Source of the DNA: Paenibacillus ihumii
GTDB taxonomy: Bacteria; Bacillota; Bacilli; Paenibacillales; Paenibacillaceae
Assembly (NCBI RefSeq): GCF_001403875.1
Contig: NZ_LN884299.1
Span: 1,984,117-2,048,116 of the forward strand
Direction of reading: 5' to 3'
Length of the DNA stretch: 64,000 nt
How positions within the stretch are numbered: position 1 is the first letter of the stretch; each line of letters begins with the position of its first letter. A program made the position numbers and the translations under genes. This document shows, piece by piece, positions 1 to 7,575 of the stretch. The notes under the pieces were generated by a model. The model was not told the DNA's origin and searched no databases. It saw only the letters and a list, made by a program, of their open reading frames with translations.

Positions 1-447
1 ATGGTTGTGGCTCATCAAACGACGGAGGCGCTGAAGCTTCTGACGGGACGGACGGATAGCCTTAGAGGTACGCTGCTTACGTTCGACCTATGGCGCAACG
101 AGCAGGCTTCACTCAAGATGGACACGGCCAGGAAGGCGGATTGCCCATCCTGTGGTTCTCATGCGACGTATCCGTATCTATCGCACAGCGGCTCGCGAAA
201 AACCGAAGTGCTGTGCGGCCGGGATACTGTGCAGATCCGCCCTGCCAAGCCGCGTGAATGGAACTTGGAGGAGACCGCCAAAGCACTGATGCGTCTGGGA
301 GAAGGAACAGCCGAGTTCAATAAATTCCTCCTGTCGTATACGATCGGCGAGCGCCGGCTGGTTTTATTTAAGGATGGACGAGCGCTGATCCACGGGACGA
401 AGGATATCGTCGAGGCTAAAGTGCTCTATGACAGATATTTCGGATAA
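1..447 (+). CDS. ThiF/MoeB/HesA-family adenylyltransferase, C-terminal part (cut by window edge)
   Basis: The frame is open from the first base and reads as the C-terminal part of an E1-like enzyme that adenylates the C-terminal glycine of a small sulfur carrier such as ThiS or MoaD. The opening AHQTTEALKLLTG matches the helix that follows the catalytic region in this family. Next come the DLW segment and a CPSCG pair, half of the usual structural zinc site. The tail (GRDTVQIRP, then FKDGRALIHGTKDI) is the small C-terminal domain found in Bacillus ThiF/MoeB-like proteins. The family is about 340 residues, so some 190 are missing and the ATG at base 1 is probably internal. ThiF and MoeB cannot be told apart here. 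Molybdopterin genes moeA and mobB occur far downstream at 48638-50482, which is no proof of partnership. Confidence 0.8.
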   Translation: MVVAHQTTEALKLLTGRTDSLRGTLLTFDLWRNEQASLKMDTARKADCPSCGSHATYPYLSHSGSRKTEVLCGRDTVQIRPAKPREWNLEETAKALMRLGEGTAEFNKFLLSYTIGERRLVLFKDGRALIHGTKDIVEAKVLYDRYFG

Positions 448-467
448 GAAGATTTGTAAGAAGGCAG

Positions 468-507
468 ACCATTTCCGCGAAATGCGGGAATGGTTTGTTT
501 GCATTTT
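468..507 (+). terminator. Rho-independent terminator after the ThiF/MoeB gene
   Basis: An 11-bp perfect stem (ACCATTTCCGC at 468-478 with GCGGGAATGGT at 484-494) encloses a 5-base loop and is followed by a T-rich run. Confidence 0.75.
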
Positions 508-563
508 GTCCATCTTAATAAATAAACTCGGGATGGGGATGCAGAAGGTGGGCAGCGAATAGA

Positions 564-1241
564 ATGGAAATTCACATATTGTCGGCAGGAGGGGAGTCCC
601 TCGAGAGCAGCCGCTTATACCGGCAGCTGAAGGAAGCGGGATATGACGTAGCATGGTTTCGCAACAAGGAGGTTACGAAGGAAGCGCTGCTTAAGCAGAA
701 GCCGGATATTATGCTGGTTGAAAAGGGGCTATCCGACGTGGACGCTATGGCGCTGCTCAAAGCGCACGAGGGCGTATTGTCGTTTCCGATTATTACTGTT
801 CTGCTTGAACGCAGCACGGAACAACTGATCGAGGCCTTCGCTGCGGGAGCGAGCGATGTGGTAGACGGCAGCGTGCCGTTTGAGGAGCTGGCCATACGTA
901 TGGAGCACTGGGTTCGAATGTATATGCGGTTGAATGACGGACAGCCGAGCGAGATCATATTCGAGGATTTGCGGATCGAACCGAAGAGCCGGAAGGTATT
1001 CCGGGAAGGGGAGATCATCAAGCTGACGCCGAAGGAATATGACCTGCTCGTATATCTCGCCAAGCATGCCAATACCGTCTGCCATCGGGATGATATTTTG
1101 CAGGAGGTATGGGGCTATGACTTTGCGACAGGGACCAACGTAGTGGATGTATATGTCCGTCATTTGCGTAAAAAAATCGACCGCGGCAGGGCCCGGAAAA
1201 TTATCCATACCGTCCGGGGGACGGGCTATATGATGCATTAG
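564..1241 (+). CDS. OmpR-family response regulator with degenerate receiver domain
   Basis: A 225-residue protein with a receiver-like domain (about residues 1-110) and a C-terminal winged helix (about 130-225). The winged helix is well conserved: LTPKEYDLLVYLAKH, then NVVDVYVRHLRKKID, then TVRGTGYMM, typical of OmpR/PhoB DNA-binding domains. The receiver has lost its chemistry. The usual acidic pair at the end of strand 1 is replaced by HILSAGGE. The phospho-acceptor Asp is Glu53 (DIMLVEKGLSD). The conserved Lys before the KPF-type motif is Ser (VVDGSVPFEEL). It probably acts without phosphorylation, Glu53 perhaps mimicking the phosphorylated state. No histidine kinase is adjacent. The Shine-Dalgarno site is weak (AGGTGG about 14 bases upstream). 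Flanking terminators make it monocistronic. Confidence 0.85.
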   Translation: MEIHILSAGGESLESSRLYRQLKEAGYDVAWFRNKEVTKEALLKQKPDIMLVEKGLSDVDAMALLKAHEGVLSFPIITVLLERSTEQLIEAFAAGASDVVDGSVPFEELAIRMEHWVRMYMRLNDGQPSEIIFEDLRIEPKSRKVFREGEIIKLTPKEYDLLVYLAKHANTVCHRDDILQEVWGYDFATGTNVVDVYVRHLRKKIDRGRARKIIHTVRGTGYMMH

Positions 1242-1247
1242 AACGTG

Positions 1248-1295
1248 AAAGAGGCTTTCCCTTGGCAGCATAGCCGCTGCGGGGAAGCCTCTTTT
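1248..1295 (+). terminator. Rho-independent terminator after the orphan response regulator
   Basis: The arms AAAGAGGCTTTCCC (1248-1261) and GGGGAAGCCTCTTTT (1281-1295) form a long stem whose 3' arm ends in the T-run, starting seven bases after the stop codon. Confidence 0.85.
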
Positions 1296-1385
1296 GCAGG
1301 GTGATAGGAGTTTTTAGTGCCGATGCTGCAGCGCAGCCTCATTCCAAGCTCGCAAGCTTTTCGACATAAAATGAGTCAATATAAA

Positions 1386-1907
1386 CTACAGTACGCGACG
1401 AGCTTTAATATAAGTTCTTTTCCATGTTCCGGAGTTCAGATCGGAGATCGTTACCCCAGGCTTGCCGTAAGTATGCAAAATTTTGCCATTGCCTGCATAG
1501 ACGGCTACGTGTGTGATGTTTTTTCCAGTTGAACGGCTGCCGCTGGAGAAGAATACAAGGTCGCCAGGGCGCAGGTTCGATTTGGATACCGCTTTACCTA
1601 CTTTGGATTGGGCTGCGGATGTACGCGGCAGGTTAACGCCGTAATTCTTGAAAATATGCTTCATAAAAGAAGAGCAGTCAAATACGCGAGTAGTTGAAGT
1701 CGAAGCACCGAATTTATAAGGTGTGCCCATATATTTTTTTCCGAAGTTAACGACTTGAGTTCCTTTAGAAACAGCCACGCTTTCTGCGGATTGAGATGCT
1801 GCGGCTGCTTGTGCTGTGCCTGCACCGCCTGCAAGGAAAGTTCCGAACCCAAGGGCTGAAACAATACCTACCGTCAATACTTTTTGGGATATAGTATGCA
1901 TTTTCAT
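1386..1907 (-). CDS. Secreted NlpC/P60 peptidoglycan endopeptidase
   Basis: A 173-residue secreted cysteine peptidase expected to cut gamma-D-Glu-diaminopimelate bonds in wall peptides. Residues 1-34 are a signal peptide with a hydrophobic core and AQA cleavage site. The rest is a single NlpC/P60 domain: catalytic Cys78 in FDCSSFM, His133 in ITHVAVY, and the third polar residue His145 in ILHTYG. There is no SH3 or LysM binding domain, so it is a minimal enzyme. The ATG is preceded by GGAGGT. The upstream leader is AT-rich and long; I saw no c-di-AMP riboswitch signature in it, unlike the wall gene at 43579. Confidence 0.9.
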   Translation of the reverse strand: MKMHTISQKVLTVGIVSALGFGTFLAGGAGTAQAAAASQSAESVAVSKGTQVVNFGKKYMGTPYKFGASTSTTRVFDCSSFMKHIFKNYGVNLPRTSAAQSKVGKAVSKSNLRPGDLVFFSSGSRSTGKNITHVAVYAGNGKILHTYGKPGVTISDLNSGTWKRTYIKARRVL

Positions 1908-2089
1908 GTTGTTTGTAGTACCTCCAAAGTTTTTTTTTGACCGGTTCGATTTGAAGTATAACAGGTTTGAAGCCAGCCATAATTTGCTAGAATCGTGAAG
2001 GTGGCTGTCTCCCGTGGCTTTGAAGGGGTTTATTAAAAAACTATTAAAGTTTACAAAAAATTAAGAATCTAAAATGGAATCAGGTCGAA

Positions 2090-2123
2090 AAAAGAAAGAA
2101 AACCTTGCGGCCGCAAGGTTTTC
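2090..2123 (-). terminator. Terminator of thiN (minus strand), perfect palindrome
   Basis: A 26-base perfect palindrome (2098-2123, centred on GCGGCCGC) is followed, reading the minus strand, by a T-rich stretch (2085-2097). It lies between thiN and the NlpC/P60 gene, both on the minus strand, and separates their transcripts. Confidence 0.8.
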
Positions 2124-2175
2124 TGGATGTTTAAAATGCTGTAACCAGTAGTTACAATTTTGTCTTTTATCAGCG

Positions 2176-2817
2176 TTAATCCCGGCTTTGAATGATCAAG
2201 AGGAGGCCGCTCTCGATCCGAATCGTGCCTTCCTGCTCCAAGAGCCGGTTGCTGATCCCAAGTGATTGTCCCATGCGAAGCGTTGCGTTCTCCAGCGGGT
2301 ACATAAATCCTTCCAGAGTGATTCCGGTCACCTCCGGGGTAAGAGGAACCAGGGATGCGTAGGTGAAGCCGCGATTCTGGATGACGCAGGTGGAACCGGT
2401 AAGGGTAATATAGTTATGTGTGTCGTAAATGGCGCTTTGGATTTGGTGCTGTAATCCCCGCAGCATGATTTGGATGTTAGCCAGCGTATGGTCTAGCCTG
2501 GAACCGGTAACGCCCATCATGATAATTTCCCTGGCCTGCTTGTCCATGGCAGTCATATAGGCCAGCTCAGTATCTGTCAAGTCCTTGTGGATTGGATCAC
2601 AGGTTATGATCTGGCCGCTGGAGCTTCTTACTTTCTCCAATTCCTCCGGAGTGATGGAATCAAAATCACCGACGGCAATATGAGGCTGAATTCCATGCTC
2701 AACTAGAAATAACGCGCCGCGATCTGCCCCAATAACCAGATCATTTGGACCAATCTCTTCTATAAATACAGGGTTCATATTGCCGCCTGCAAAGATTAGC
2801 GCTCGTTGTTCTGTCAT
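2176..2817 (-). CDS. thiN: Thiamine pyrophosphokinase
   Basis: Transfers pyrophosphate from ATP to thiamine to make thiamine diphosphate, the cofactor used by the pyruvate dehydrogenase encoded nearby. Family motifs are present in order: FAGG near the start, GADRGALFLVEHG, VGDFDS, then KDLTDTELA and GVTGSRLDHTLANI, which carry the metal- and thiamine-binding residues. An ATG exists at 2835, but the one at 2817 follows an AAGGAAG site at good spacing and gives a length (213 residues) close to Bacillus ThiN, so it is preferred. The gene stands alone behind its own promoter. No TPP riboswitch was seen upstream. Confidence 0.9.
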   Translation of the reverse strand: MTEQRALIFAGGNMNPVFIEEIGPNDLVIGADRGALFLVEHGIQPHIAVGDFDSITPEELEKVRSSSGQIITCDPIHKDLTDTELAYMTAMDKQAREIIMMGVTGSRLDHTLANIQIMLRGLQHQIQSAIYDTHNYITLTGSTCVIQNRGFTYASLVPLTPEVTGITLEGFMYPLENATLRMGQSLGISNRLLEQEGTIRIESGLLLIIQSRD

Positions 2818-2858
2818 CTCTCTACTTCCTTTCATTTTGCGGAGTATGCCCCGACTCC

Positions 2859-2887
2859 AGTATAAAACAGATTTGACGCTTGCACAA
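2859..2887 (-). promoter_or_regulatory. SigA-type promoter of thiN
   Basis: On the minus strand TTGTGC (2887-2882) and TATACT (2864-2859) are separated by exactly 17 bases, about 40 bases upstream of the chosen thiN start. Confidence 0.55.
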
Positions 2888-3025
2888 TTTTGCCAGGGGG
2901 GACTAAAATGAACTTACAGCGGGTAAAAGCATAAGAGAAGACAAGGAGCATGTTCGGCTGCGGCAAAAGGCCTGGTTAGCTGCGGCATATAAGGGGCATA
3001 CAAGGCGGCATATAATATAGGAAAT

Positions 3026-3052
3026 GAAAAAAAGAAGCCGAAAATGGCTTCC
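3026..3052 (-). terminator. Terminator of the esterase gene (minus strand)
   Basis: On the minus strand GGAAGCC and GGCTTC flank a short loop and are followed by TTCTTTTTTT, the usual layout of an intrinsic terminator. It lies about 65 bases past the stop codon. Confidence 0.75.
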
Positions 3053-3116
3053 CTTTGGCAGACTGCTTTGAAAGCGCTGACACACCCGATGGGCCTACAG
3101 CTTGCAAATGGCATAT

Positions 3117-3845
3117 TTATTGAAGAAAATGTAGCAGGGCATCCGGCAGCTCATTTTGCCAAAACCCCCATAGATGCTTACCGTCCTTCTCAAGGTACCG
3201 TATTTGGGCGCCGCGCTCTTCCAAGAGCGATTTGGTCGCCCGATTCAGCTCCACAAAGTTGTAGGTTCCCGTGTCGGTCGTATATTGATCTTCTTGCAGG
3301 CCGACGATCATGTACAAGGAAAGGAAGGACAGATCGGCTTCCTCGGCTACCAGCTGCTGGGTTTTTTCGTAAAACGCGCCGGACAAGCTGATCACTTTGG
3401 AAAACAGTTCAGGTTTTTTCATAGCGATATGCAGCGAGATGGTGCCTCCTAGCGAATCTCCGGCCAAAATACGTTCGTCCGCTTCGCGGCGAACCGGATA
3501 TTTGCTCTCAACGTAGGGAATAATTTCTTCAGTGAAGCAGGAAATATAAGCGTCGAAGCGGTTGCCGAAAGGAGCATACTCCTCGGTACGCACCGATGTA
3601 TCAACCTCGACACCCACAATGATGAACGGGTCCAGCCCTTCATCCAGAATCAGGCGGTTCGCATGGGTGGCAATTCGGCCGTAATTGAAAAACTCTTCTC
3701 CATCCTGGCAGTAGACGACAGGATAGCTAAGGATTTCATTATAGCCCGGAGGCAGATAAATGCGAAGAGACCGTTTCTCGCCCAGGTATTTGCTGTCGAT
3801 TTCTTCCTTGACGATCGTTCTTTTTAAATAGCGCGAATCCGTCAT
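3117..3845 (-). CDS. Alpha/beta-hydrolase, putative esterase (enterochelin esterase-like family)
   Basis: A 242-residue cytoplasmic protein with no signal peptide and the alpha/beta-hydrolase fold of the putative esterase family (PF00756 type, similar to Bacillus YjcH). The N-terminal RSLRIYLPPGYNE and YPVVYCQDGEEFF are typical of this group. The nucleophile elbow is GDSLGG (Ser131), with a likely catalytic His224 in GKHLWGFW and an acidic residue in the QEDQYTTDT region. The true substrate cannot be told; no siderophore genes are close. It is monocistronic. The start ATG has only a GGGAG site about 12 bases upstream. Confidence 0.8.
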   Translation of the reverse strand: MTDSRYLKRTIVKEEIDSKYLGEKRSLRIYLPPGYNEILSYPVVYCQDGEEFFNYGRIATHANRLILDEGLDPFIIVGVEVDTSVRTEEYAPFGNRFDAYISCFTEEIIPYVESKYPVRREADERILAGDSLGGTISLHIAMKKPELFSKVISLSGAFYEKTQQLVAEEADLSFLSLYMIVGLQEDQYTTDTGTYNFVELNRATKSLLEERGAQIRYLEKDGKHLWGFWQNELPDALLHFLQ

Positions 3846-3960
3846 AGTACAACACGCTCCCGTCTTTGCATTTTGCTTTTAAATGGCTGATAAGATAAGA
3901 TAACCGTTAGAGTAACTGTACTTTTGATAGGCCCTAAAACGGCCGACTGTTATAGTTAAT

Positions 3961-3978
3961 TGTATACCCTGTTATACA
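3961..3978. promoter_or_regulatory. Candidate operator upstream of the pdh operon
   Basis: TGTATACCCTGTTATACA is an inverted repeat (TGTATA / TATACA arms) about 40 bases upstream of the pdhA -35. The arms are exact; the regulator is unknown. Confidence 0.35.
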
Positions 3979-4017
3979 TACAAAAATAAGTGTAAAGTAC
4001 AAATTACCGGAATATCT

Positions 4018-4047
4018 TTGACTTATTGAGTGAAACAGATGTATAAT
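4018..4047 (+). promoter_or_regulatory. SigA-type promoter of the pdh operon
   Basis: TTGACT (4018-4023) and a perfect TATAAT (4042-4047) lie 18 bases apart, about 50 bases before the pdhA start. Confidence 0.7.
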
Positions 4048-4099
4048 AATTCTATAACAGCAGCACATGATAATCAAATTTTTTGTCGAGGTGAAGAAA

Positions 4100-5179
4100 A
4101 TGAGCAAGAACAAGAGCAGGGTTCCTTACGAAGTATACACTGAGGAAGTCGAAGCTTTGTCCGTGCTATCCCCGGACGGTGAAATCGTTAACAAAGATAA
4201 AGTTCCTAATTTAAGTGATGATCAATTGAAAGAGTTAATGTACCGCATGGTATTTACCCGAACATGGGATGAAAGAGCCATTAACCTGGGCCGTCAAGGC
4301 CGTCTTGGGTTCTATGCGCCTGTATCCGGCCAAGAAGCTACGATGGTGGGCAGCGAGTTCGCTCTGAACAAGGACGACTTCATTTGCCCGGGCTACCGTG
4401 ATATGCCGCAGCTCGTATGGCACGGTCTTCCGCTGTACCAAGCGTTCCTGTATTCCCGCGGACATCAGCACGGCGGTCAAATTCCGGAAGGCGTCAACGT
4501 ACTTATGCCACAAATCATTATCGGCGCCCAAGTGCTTCATGCCATGGGTATCGCAATGGGTTACAAACTGAAGAAGCAGCAGCAAGTCGCTATCACATAC
4601 ACAGGTGACGGGGGATCCTCCGAGGGCGATTTCTACGAAGCACTCAACTTTGCTGGAGTTTATAAACTGCCGGTTATTTTCTTTGTGCAAAACAACGGGT
4701 ATGCGATCACAACTCCGTTCTCCAAACAAACTGCAGCTCTATCTATCGCTCACAAAGCGGTTGCAGCGGGTATCCGCGGCGTGAAAATCGACGGTATGGA
4801 CGTGTTTGCCGTTATCAGTGCTGTTCAAGAAGCGGCTGAGCGCGCTCGCAACGGTGAAGGTGCTACATTGATCGAAGCCGTTACTTACCGTTTCCGTCCA
4901 CACTCCTTGTCCGATGATACTTCCAAGTACCGTACGAAGGAAGAAGAAGGCCAGTGGAGCGAGAAGGATCCAATCGCACGTCTTGCCAAATACCTGGAGA
5001 AGAAAGGCCTCTGGACGGAAGAAGATACAGCTCGCGTGAAGGAAGAAGCTAAAGCTACGGTGAACGAGCATATCAAGAAAGCAGAGCAAACCGAGAAAAT
5101 GACCATTCCTGGTCTGATCGATAGCATGTTCGAAACGACGCCTAAACATCTGGAAGAGCAAAAAGCAGATTTCCAGTAA
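4100..5179 (+). CDS. pdhA: Pyruvate dehydrogenase E1 component, alpha subunit
   Basis: Together with PdhB it decarboxylates pyruvate with thiamine diphosphate and passes the acetyl group to the lipoyl arm of E2. The 359-residue protein carries the thiamine diphosphate motif GDGGSSEGDFYEALNFA through VQNN, plus the FRPHSLSDDT phosphorylation-loop-type segment and the CPGYRDMPQLVWHG substrate-side region of branched E1 alpha proteins. An upstream ATG at 4067 adds 11 residues, but the start at 4100 is preceded by GAGGTGAAG at proper spacing and begins like Bacillus PdhA. First gene of a four-gene operon, 83 bases before pdhB. Confidence 0.95.
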   Translation: MSKNKSRVPYEVYTEEVEALSVLSPDGEIVNKDKVPNLSDDQLKELMYRMVFTRTWDERAINLGRQGRLGFYAPVSGQEATMVGSEFALNKDDFICPGYRDMPQLVWHGLPLYQAFLYSRGHQHGGQIPEGVNVLMPQIIIGAQVLHAMGIAMGYKLKKQQQVAITYTGDGGSSEGDFYEALNFAGVYKLPVIFFVQNNGYAITTPFSKQTAALSIAHKAVAAGIRGVKIDGMDVFAVISAVQEAAERARNGEGATLIEAVTYRFRPHSLSDDTSKYRTKEEEGQWSEKDPIARLAKYLEKKGLWTEEDTARVKEEAKATVNEHIKKAEQTEKMTIPGLIDSMFETTPKHLEEQKADFQ

Positions 5180-5262
5180 GACGATAAGCAGGACCTAAGA
5201 GCATTAATGAATGCTTGGCAGTAAAAGTCTGATTGTTTCTTAATGAGGAGGATATGAATCTA

Positions 5263-6240
5263 ATGGCACAAATGAATTTAAAAGAAGCGATTCGTGATGC
5301 GATGCGCGTGGAATTAGAACGTGACCCTAACGTTCTGATCTTCGGGGAAGACGTCGGTAATGTCGGTGGCGTATTCCGTGCTACGGAAGGCTTGCAAAAA
5401 CAGTTCGGTGAAGAGCGCGTTTTCGATACGCCGCTCGCAGAATCCGCAATTGGCGGTATGGCAGTAGGTTTGGGAATCCAAGGATTCCGTCCGATTGCTG
5501 AAATCCAGTTCGTAGGTTTTATCTTTGAAGCGCTCGATCAAATCGTGGTTCAGGCAGCCCGTATGCGTTACCGTTCCGGCGGCCGCTACAACGCGCCGAT
5601 CGTATTCCGTACTCCGTTCGGCGGGGGCGTTAAAGCAGCTGAGCTGCATACAGACGCTTTGGAAGGTTTGATCGCGCAAACTCCGGGTATTAAATTAGTA
5701 ATTCCATCCAACCCTTATGATGCAAAAGGTCTGATGATTTCTGCGATCCGCGACAATGACCCTGTATTCTTCATGGAGCACTTGAACCTTTATCATGCTT
5801 ACCGTGAAGATGTGCCTGAAGGCGATTATACAGTTGAAATTGGTAAAGCCAAAGTCGTTCGCGAAGGCTCCGACGTAACGATCGTGGCCTACGGACTGAT
5901 GGTTCACACTGCGGTCAAAGCAGCAGAAGAGCTTGAGAAGAACGGCATCAAGGCAGAGGTAATCGACCTCCGCACGCTTGTGCCTCTCGACATCGACACC
6001 GTGATTGAATCGGTGAAGAAAACAAACCGCGCTATTATCGTTCAAGAAGCGCAAAAATCTGCAGGTATCGCTGCAGAGGTTATCGCTCAAATTAACGAGA
6101 AAGCGATCCTTCACTTGGAGGCGCCGGTTCTTCGCGTAGCTCCACCGGATACCGTATATCCGTTCGCGCAAATCGAAGATCAATGGCTTCCGTCTCCGGC
6201 AAGTGTTATTGCAGGAGTAAATAAAGTACTCGAATTCTAA
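5263..6240 (+). CDS. pdhB: Pyruvate dehydrogenase E1 component, beta subunit
   Basis: Forms the alpha2-beta2 E1 enzyme with PdhA. The 325-residue protein starts MAQMNLKEAIRDAM, as in other Bacillales, and shows GEDVGNVGGVFRAT, the GFRPIAEIQFVGF strand, APIVFRTPFGGG, and the C-terminal transketolase domain (VIDLRTLVPLD). Three in-frame ATGs lie close together. The GAGGAGG site (5245-5251) is too near the one at 5254 and fits the one at 5263. It is followed 26 bases later by pdhC. Confidence 0.95.
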   Translation: MAQMNLKEAIRDAMRVELERDPNVLIFGEDVGNVGGVFRATEGLQKQFGEERVFDTPLAESAIGGMAVGLGIQGFRPIAEIQFVGFIFEALDQIVVQAARMRYRSGGRYNAPIVFRTPFGGGVKAAELHTDALEGLIAQTPGIKLVIPSNPYDAKGLMISAIRDNDPVFFMEHLNLYHAYREDVPEGDYTVEIGKAKVVREGSDVTIVAYGLMVHTAVKAAEELEKNGIKAEVIDLRTLVPLDIDTVIESVKKTNRAIIVQEAQKSAGIAAEVIAQINEKAILHLEAPVLRVAPPDTVYPFAQIEDQWLPSPASVIAGVNKVLEF

Positions 6241-6266
6241 TCTTAATGAACTAGGAGGTCTTCCAG

Positions 6267-7571
6267 GTGGCTAAATTTGAATATCGATTCCCTGAGCTCG
6301 GCGAGGGGCTGCATGAAGGCGAAATTATTAAAATGCATATCAAAGTCGGCGACAAAGTAACCGACGACGATATTATTATGGAAGTGCAAAACGACAAGGC
6401 GGTTGTAGAAGTTCCTTGTCCGGTAAATGGTACAGTGCAAGAGGTGTTCGGTACGGACGGCGCTGTGTTCCGCGTAGGTCAAGTCGTCGCTGTTATCGAC
6501 GCTGAAGGCGACATTCCAGAGCAAGAGGGCGCAGCAGAAGAACATAGCGCTCAAGAAGCCGATGCAGCACAAGGCGGAGCGGATACGAAAGATTCTCCGG
6601 CAACCGAGAATCCGGCGGCTGGCAAGGACAGCGCTGCTGCTCCAGCGGCACCTAACCGCGAAATCCTGGCTACGCCTAGCGTACGTAAATTCGCTCGCGA
6701 GAAAGGCGTAGATTTGAGCCAGGTTCAAGGCTCCGGCAAAGCAGGCAAAATTACACGCGAAGACGTGGAAGCATTCCTGAGCGGTGGCGGAACACCGGCT
6801 GCAGCCCAAGAGAGCGCGAAAGCTGCAGAAGCAGCTCCAGCAGCAGCACCGGCAGCGGTCAGCGTAAGCGCCGAAGAAGAGCGCGTACCGTTCAAAGGCA
6901 TCCGCAAAGCGATCTCCAATGCGATGGTTAAATCCGCGTACACAGCTCCTCACGTTACGATCATGGACGAAGTTGACGTAACCGAGCTGGTAGCGTTCCG
7001 TACGCGTATGAAACCGATCGCCGAGAAGAAAGGCACGAAAGTGACTTATCTTCCGTTCATCGTCAAAGCGCTCGTTGCAGCAGCTCGTCAATTCCCTGCG
7101 CTTAACGCTTCGATCGACGAAGAGAACAATGAAATTGTATACAAAAAGCATTACGATATCGGTATCGCAACCGATACGGACAACGGTCTGATCGTTCCGG
7201 TGATCAAGGATGCGGACCGCAAGAGCATCTGGATGATCGCAGACGCGATTCGCGATCTGGCTGCCCGTGGACGTGAAGGCAAACTGTCCCCTAACGAAAT
7301 GAGAGGCAGCACGATTTCGATTACGAACATCGGCTCAGCAGGCGGTATGTTCTTTACTCCGATCATTAACTACCCAGAGGTAGCTATTCTCGGAACTGGC
7401 CGCATTAGCGAGAAGCCGGTTGTGAAGAACGGGGAAGTTGTCGTAGCTCCGGTTATGGCTCTGTCCCTCAGCTTTGACCATCGTCTGATCGACGGTGCTA
7501 CTGCTCAATACTTCATGAACTATATCAAAGAGCTGCTCTCCAACCCTGAGCTGCTCGTAATGGAGGTATAA
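6267..7571 (+). CDS. pdhC: Pyruvate dehydrogenase E2, dihydrolipoyllysine acetyltransferase
   Basis: Core of the complex; moves acetyl groups from its lipoyl arm to CoA. The 434-residue protein has one lipoyl domain (about residues 2-80, lipoylated Lys44 in QNDKAVVEV), an Ala/Pro/Glu-rich flexible linker, a subunit-binding domain (about 132-167, ATPSVRKFAREKGVDLSQV), a second Ala/Pro linker and the catalytic domain (about 205-434) with SFDHRLIDGA near the end carrying the catalytic His and Asp. The start is GTG, 7 bases after AGGAGGT. Having one lipoyl domain is the usual Gram-positive form. Confidence 0.95.
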   Translation: MAKFEYRFPELGEGLHEGEIIKMHIKVGDKVTDDDIIMEVQNDKAVVEVPCPVNGTVQEVFGTDGAVFRVGQVVAVIDAEGDIPEQEGAAEEHSAQEADAAQGGADTKDSPATENPAAGKDSAAAPAAPNREILATPSVRKFAREKGVDLSQVQGSGKAGKITREDVEAFLSGGGTPAAAQESAKAAEAAPAAAPAAVSVSAEEERVPFKGIRKAISNAMVKSAYTAPHVTIMDEVDVTELVAFRTRMKPIAEKKGTKVTYLPFIVKALVAAARQFPALNASIDEENNEIVYKKHYDIGIATDTDNGLIVPVIKDADRKSIWMIADAIRDLAARGREGKLSPNEMRGSTISITNIGSAGGMFFTPIINYPEVAILGTGRISEKPVVKNGEVVVAPVMALSLSFDHRLIDGATAQYFMNYIKELLSNPELLVMEV

Positions 7572-7575
7572 CAAC

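Noticed and set aside
1908..2080. Riboswitch in the leader of the NlpC/P60 gene
   Set aside because: The leader lacks the conserved GAATCCGACA and GGGGGAC blocks of the c-di-AMP class and matches no other class I can recognise.
2266..2454. Small plus-strand frame inside thiN
   Set aside because: Antisense to thiN, with no ribosome site.
6243..7151. 302-codon open frame on the minus strand
   Set aside because: Antisense to pdhC; a shadow of the Ala/Glu-rich linkers and conserved domains of that gene.
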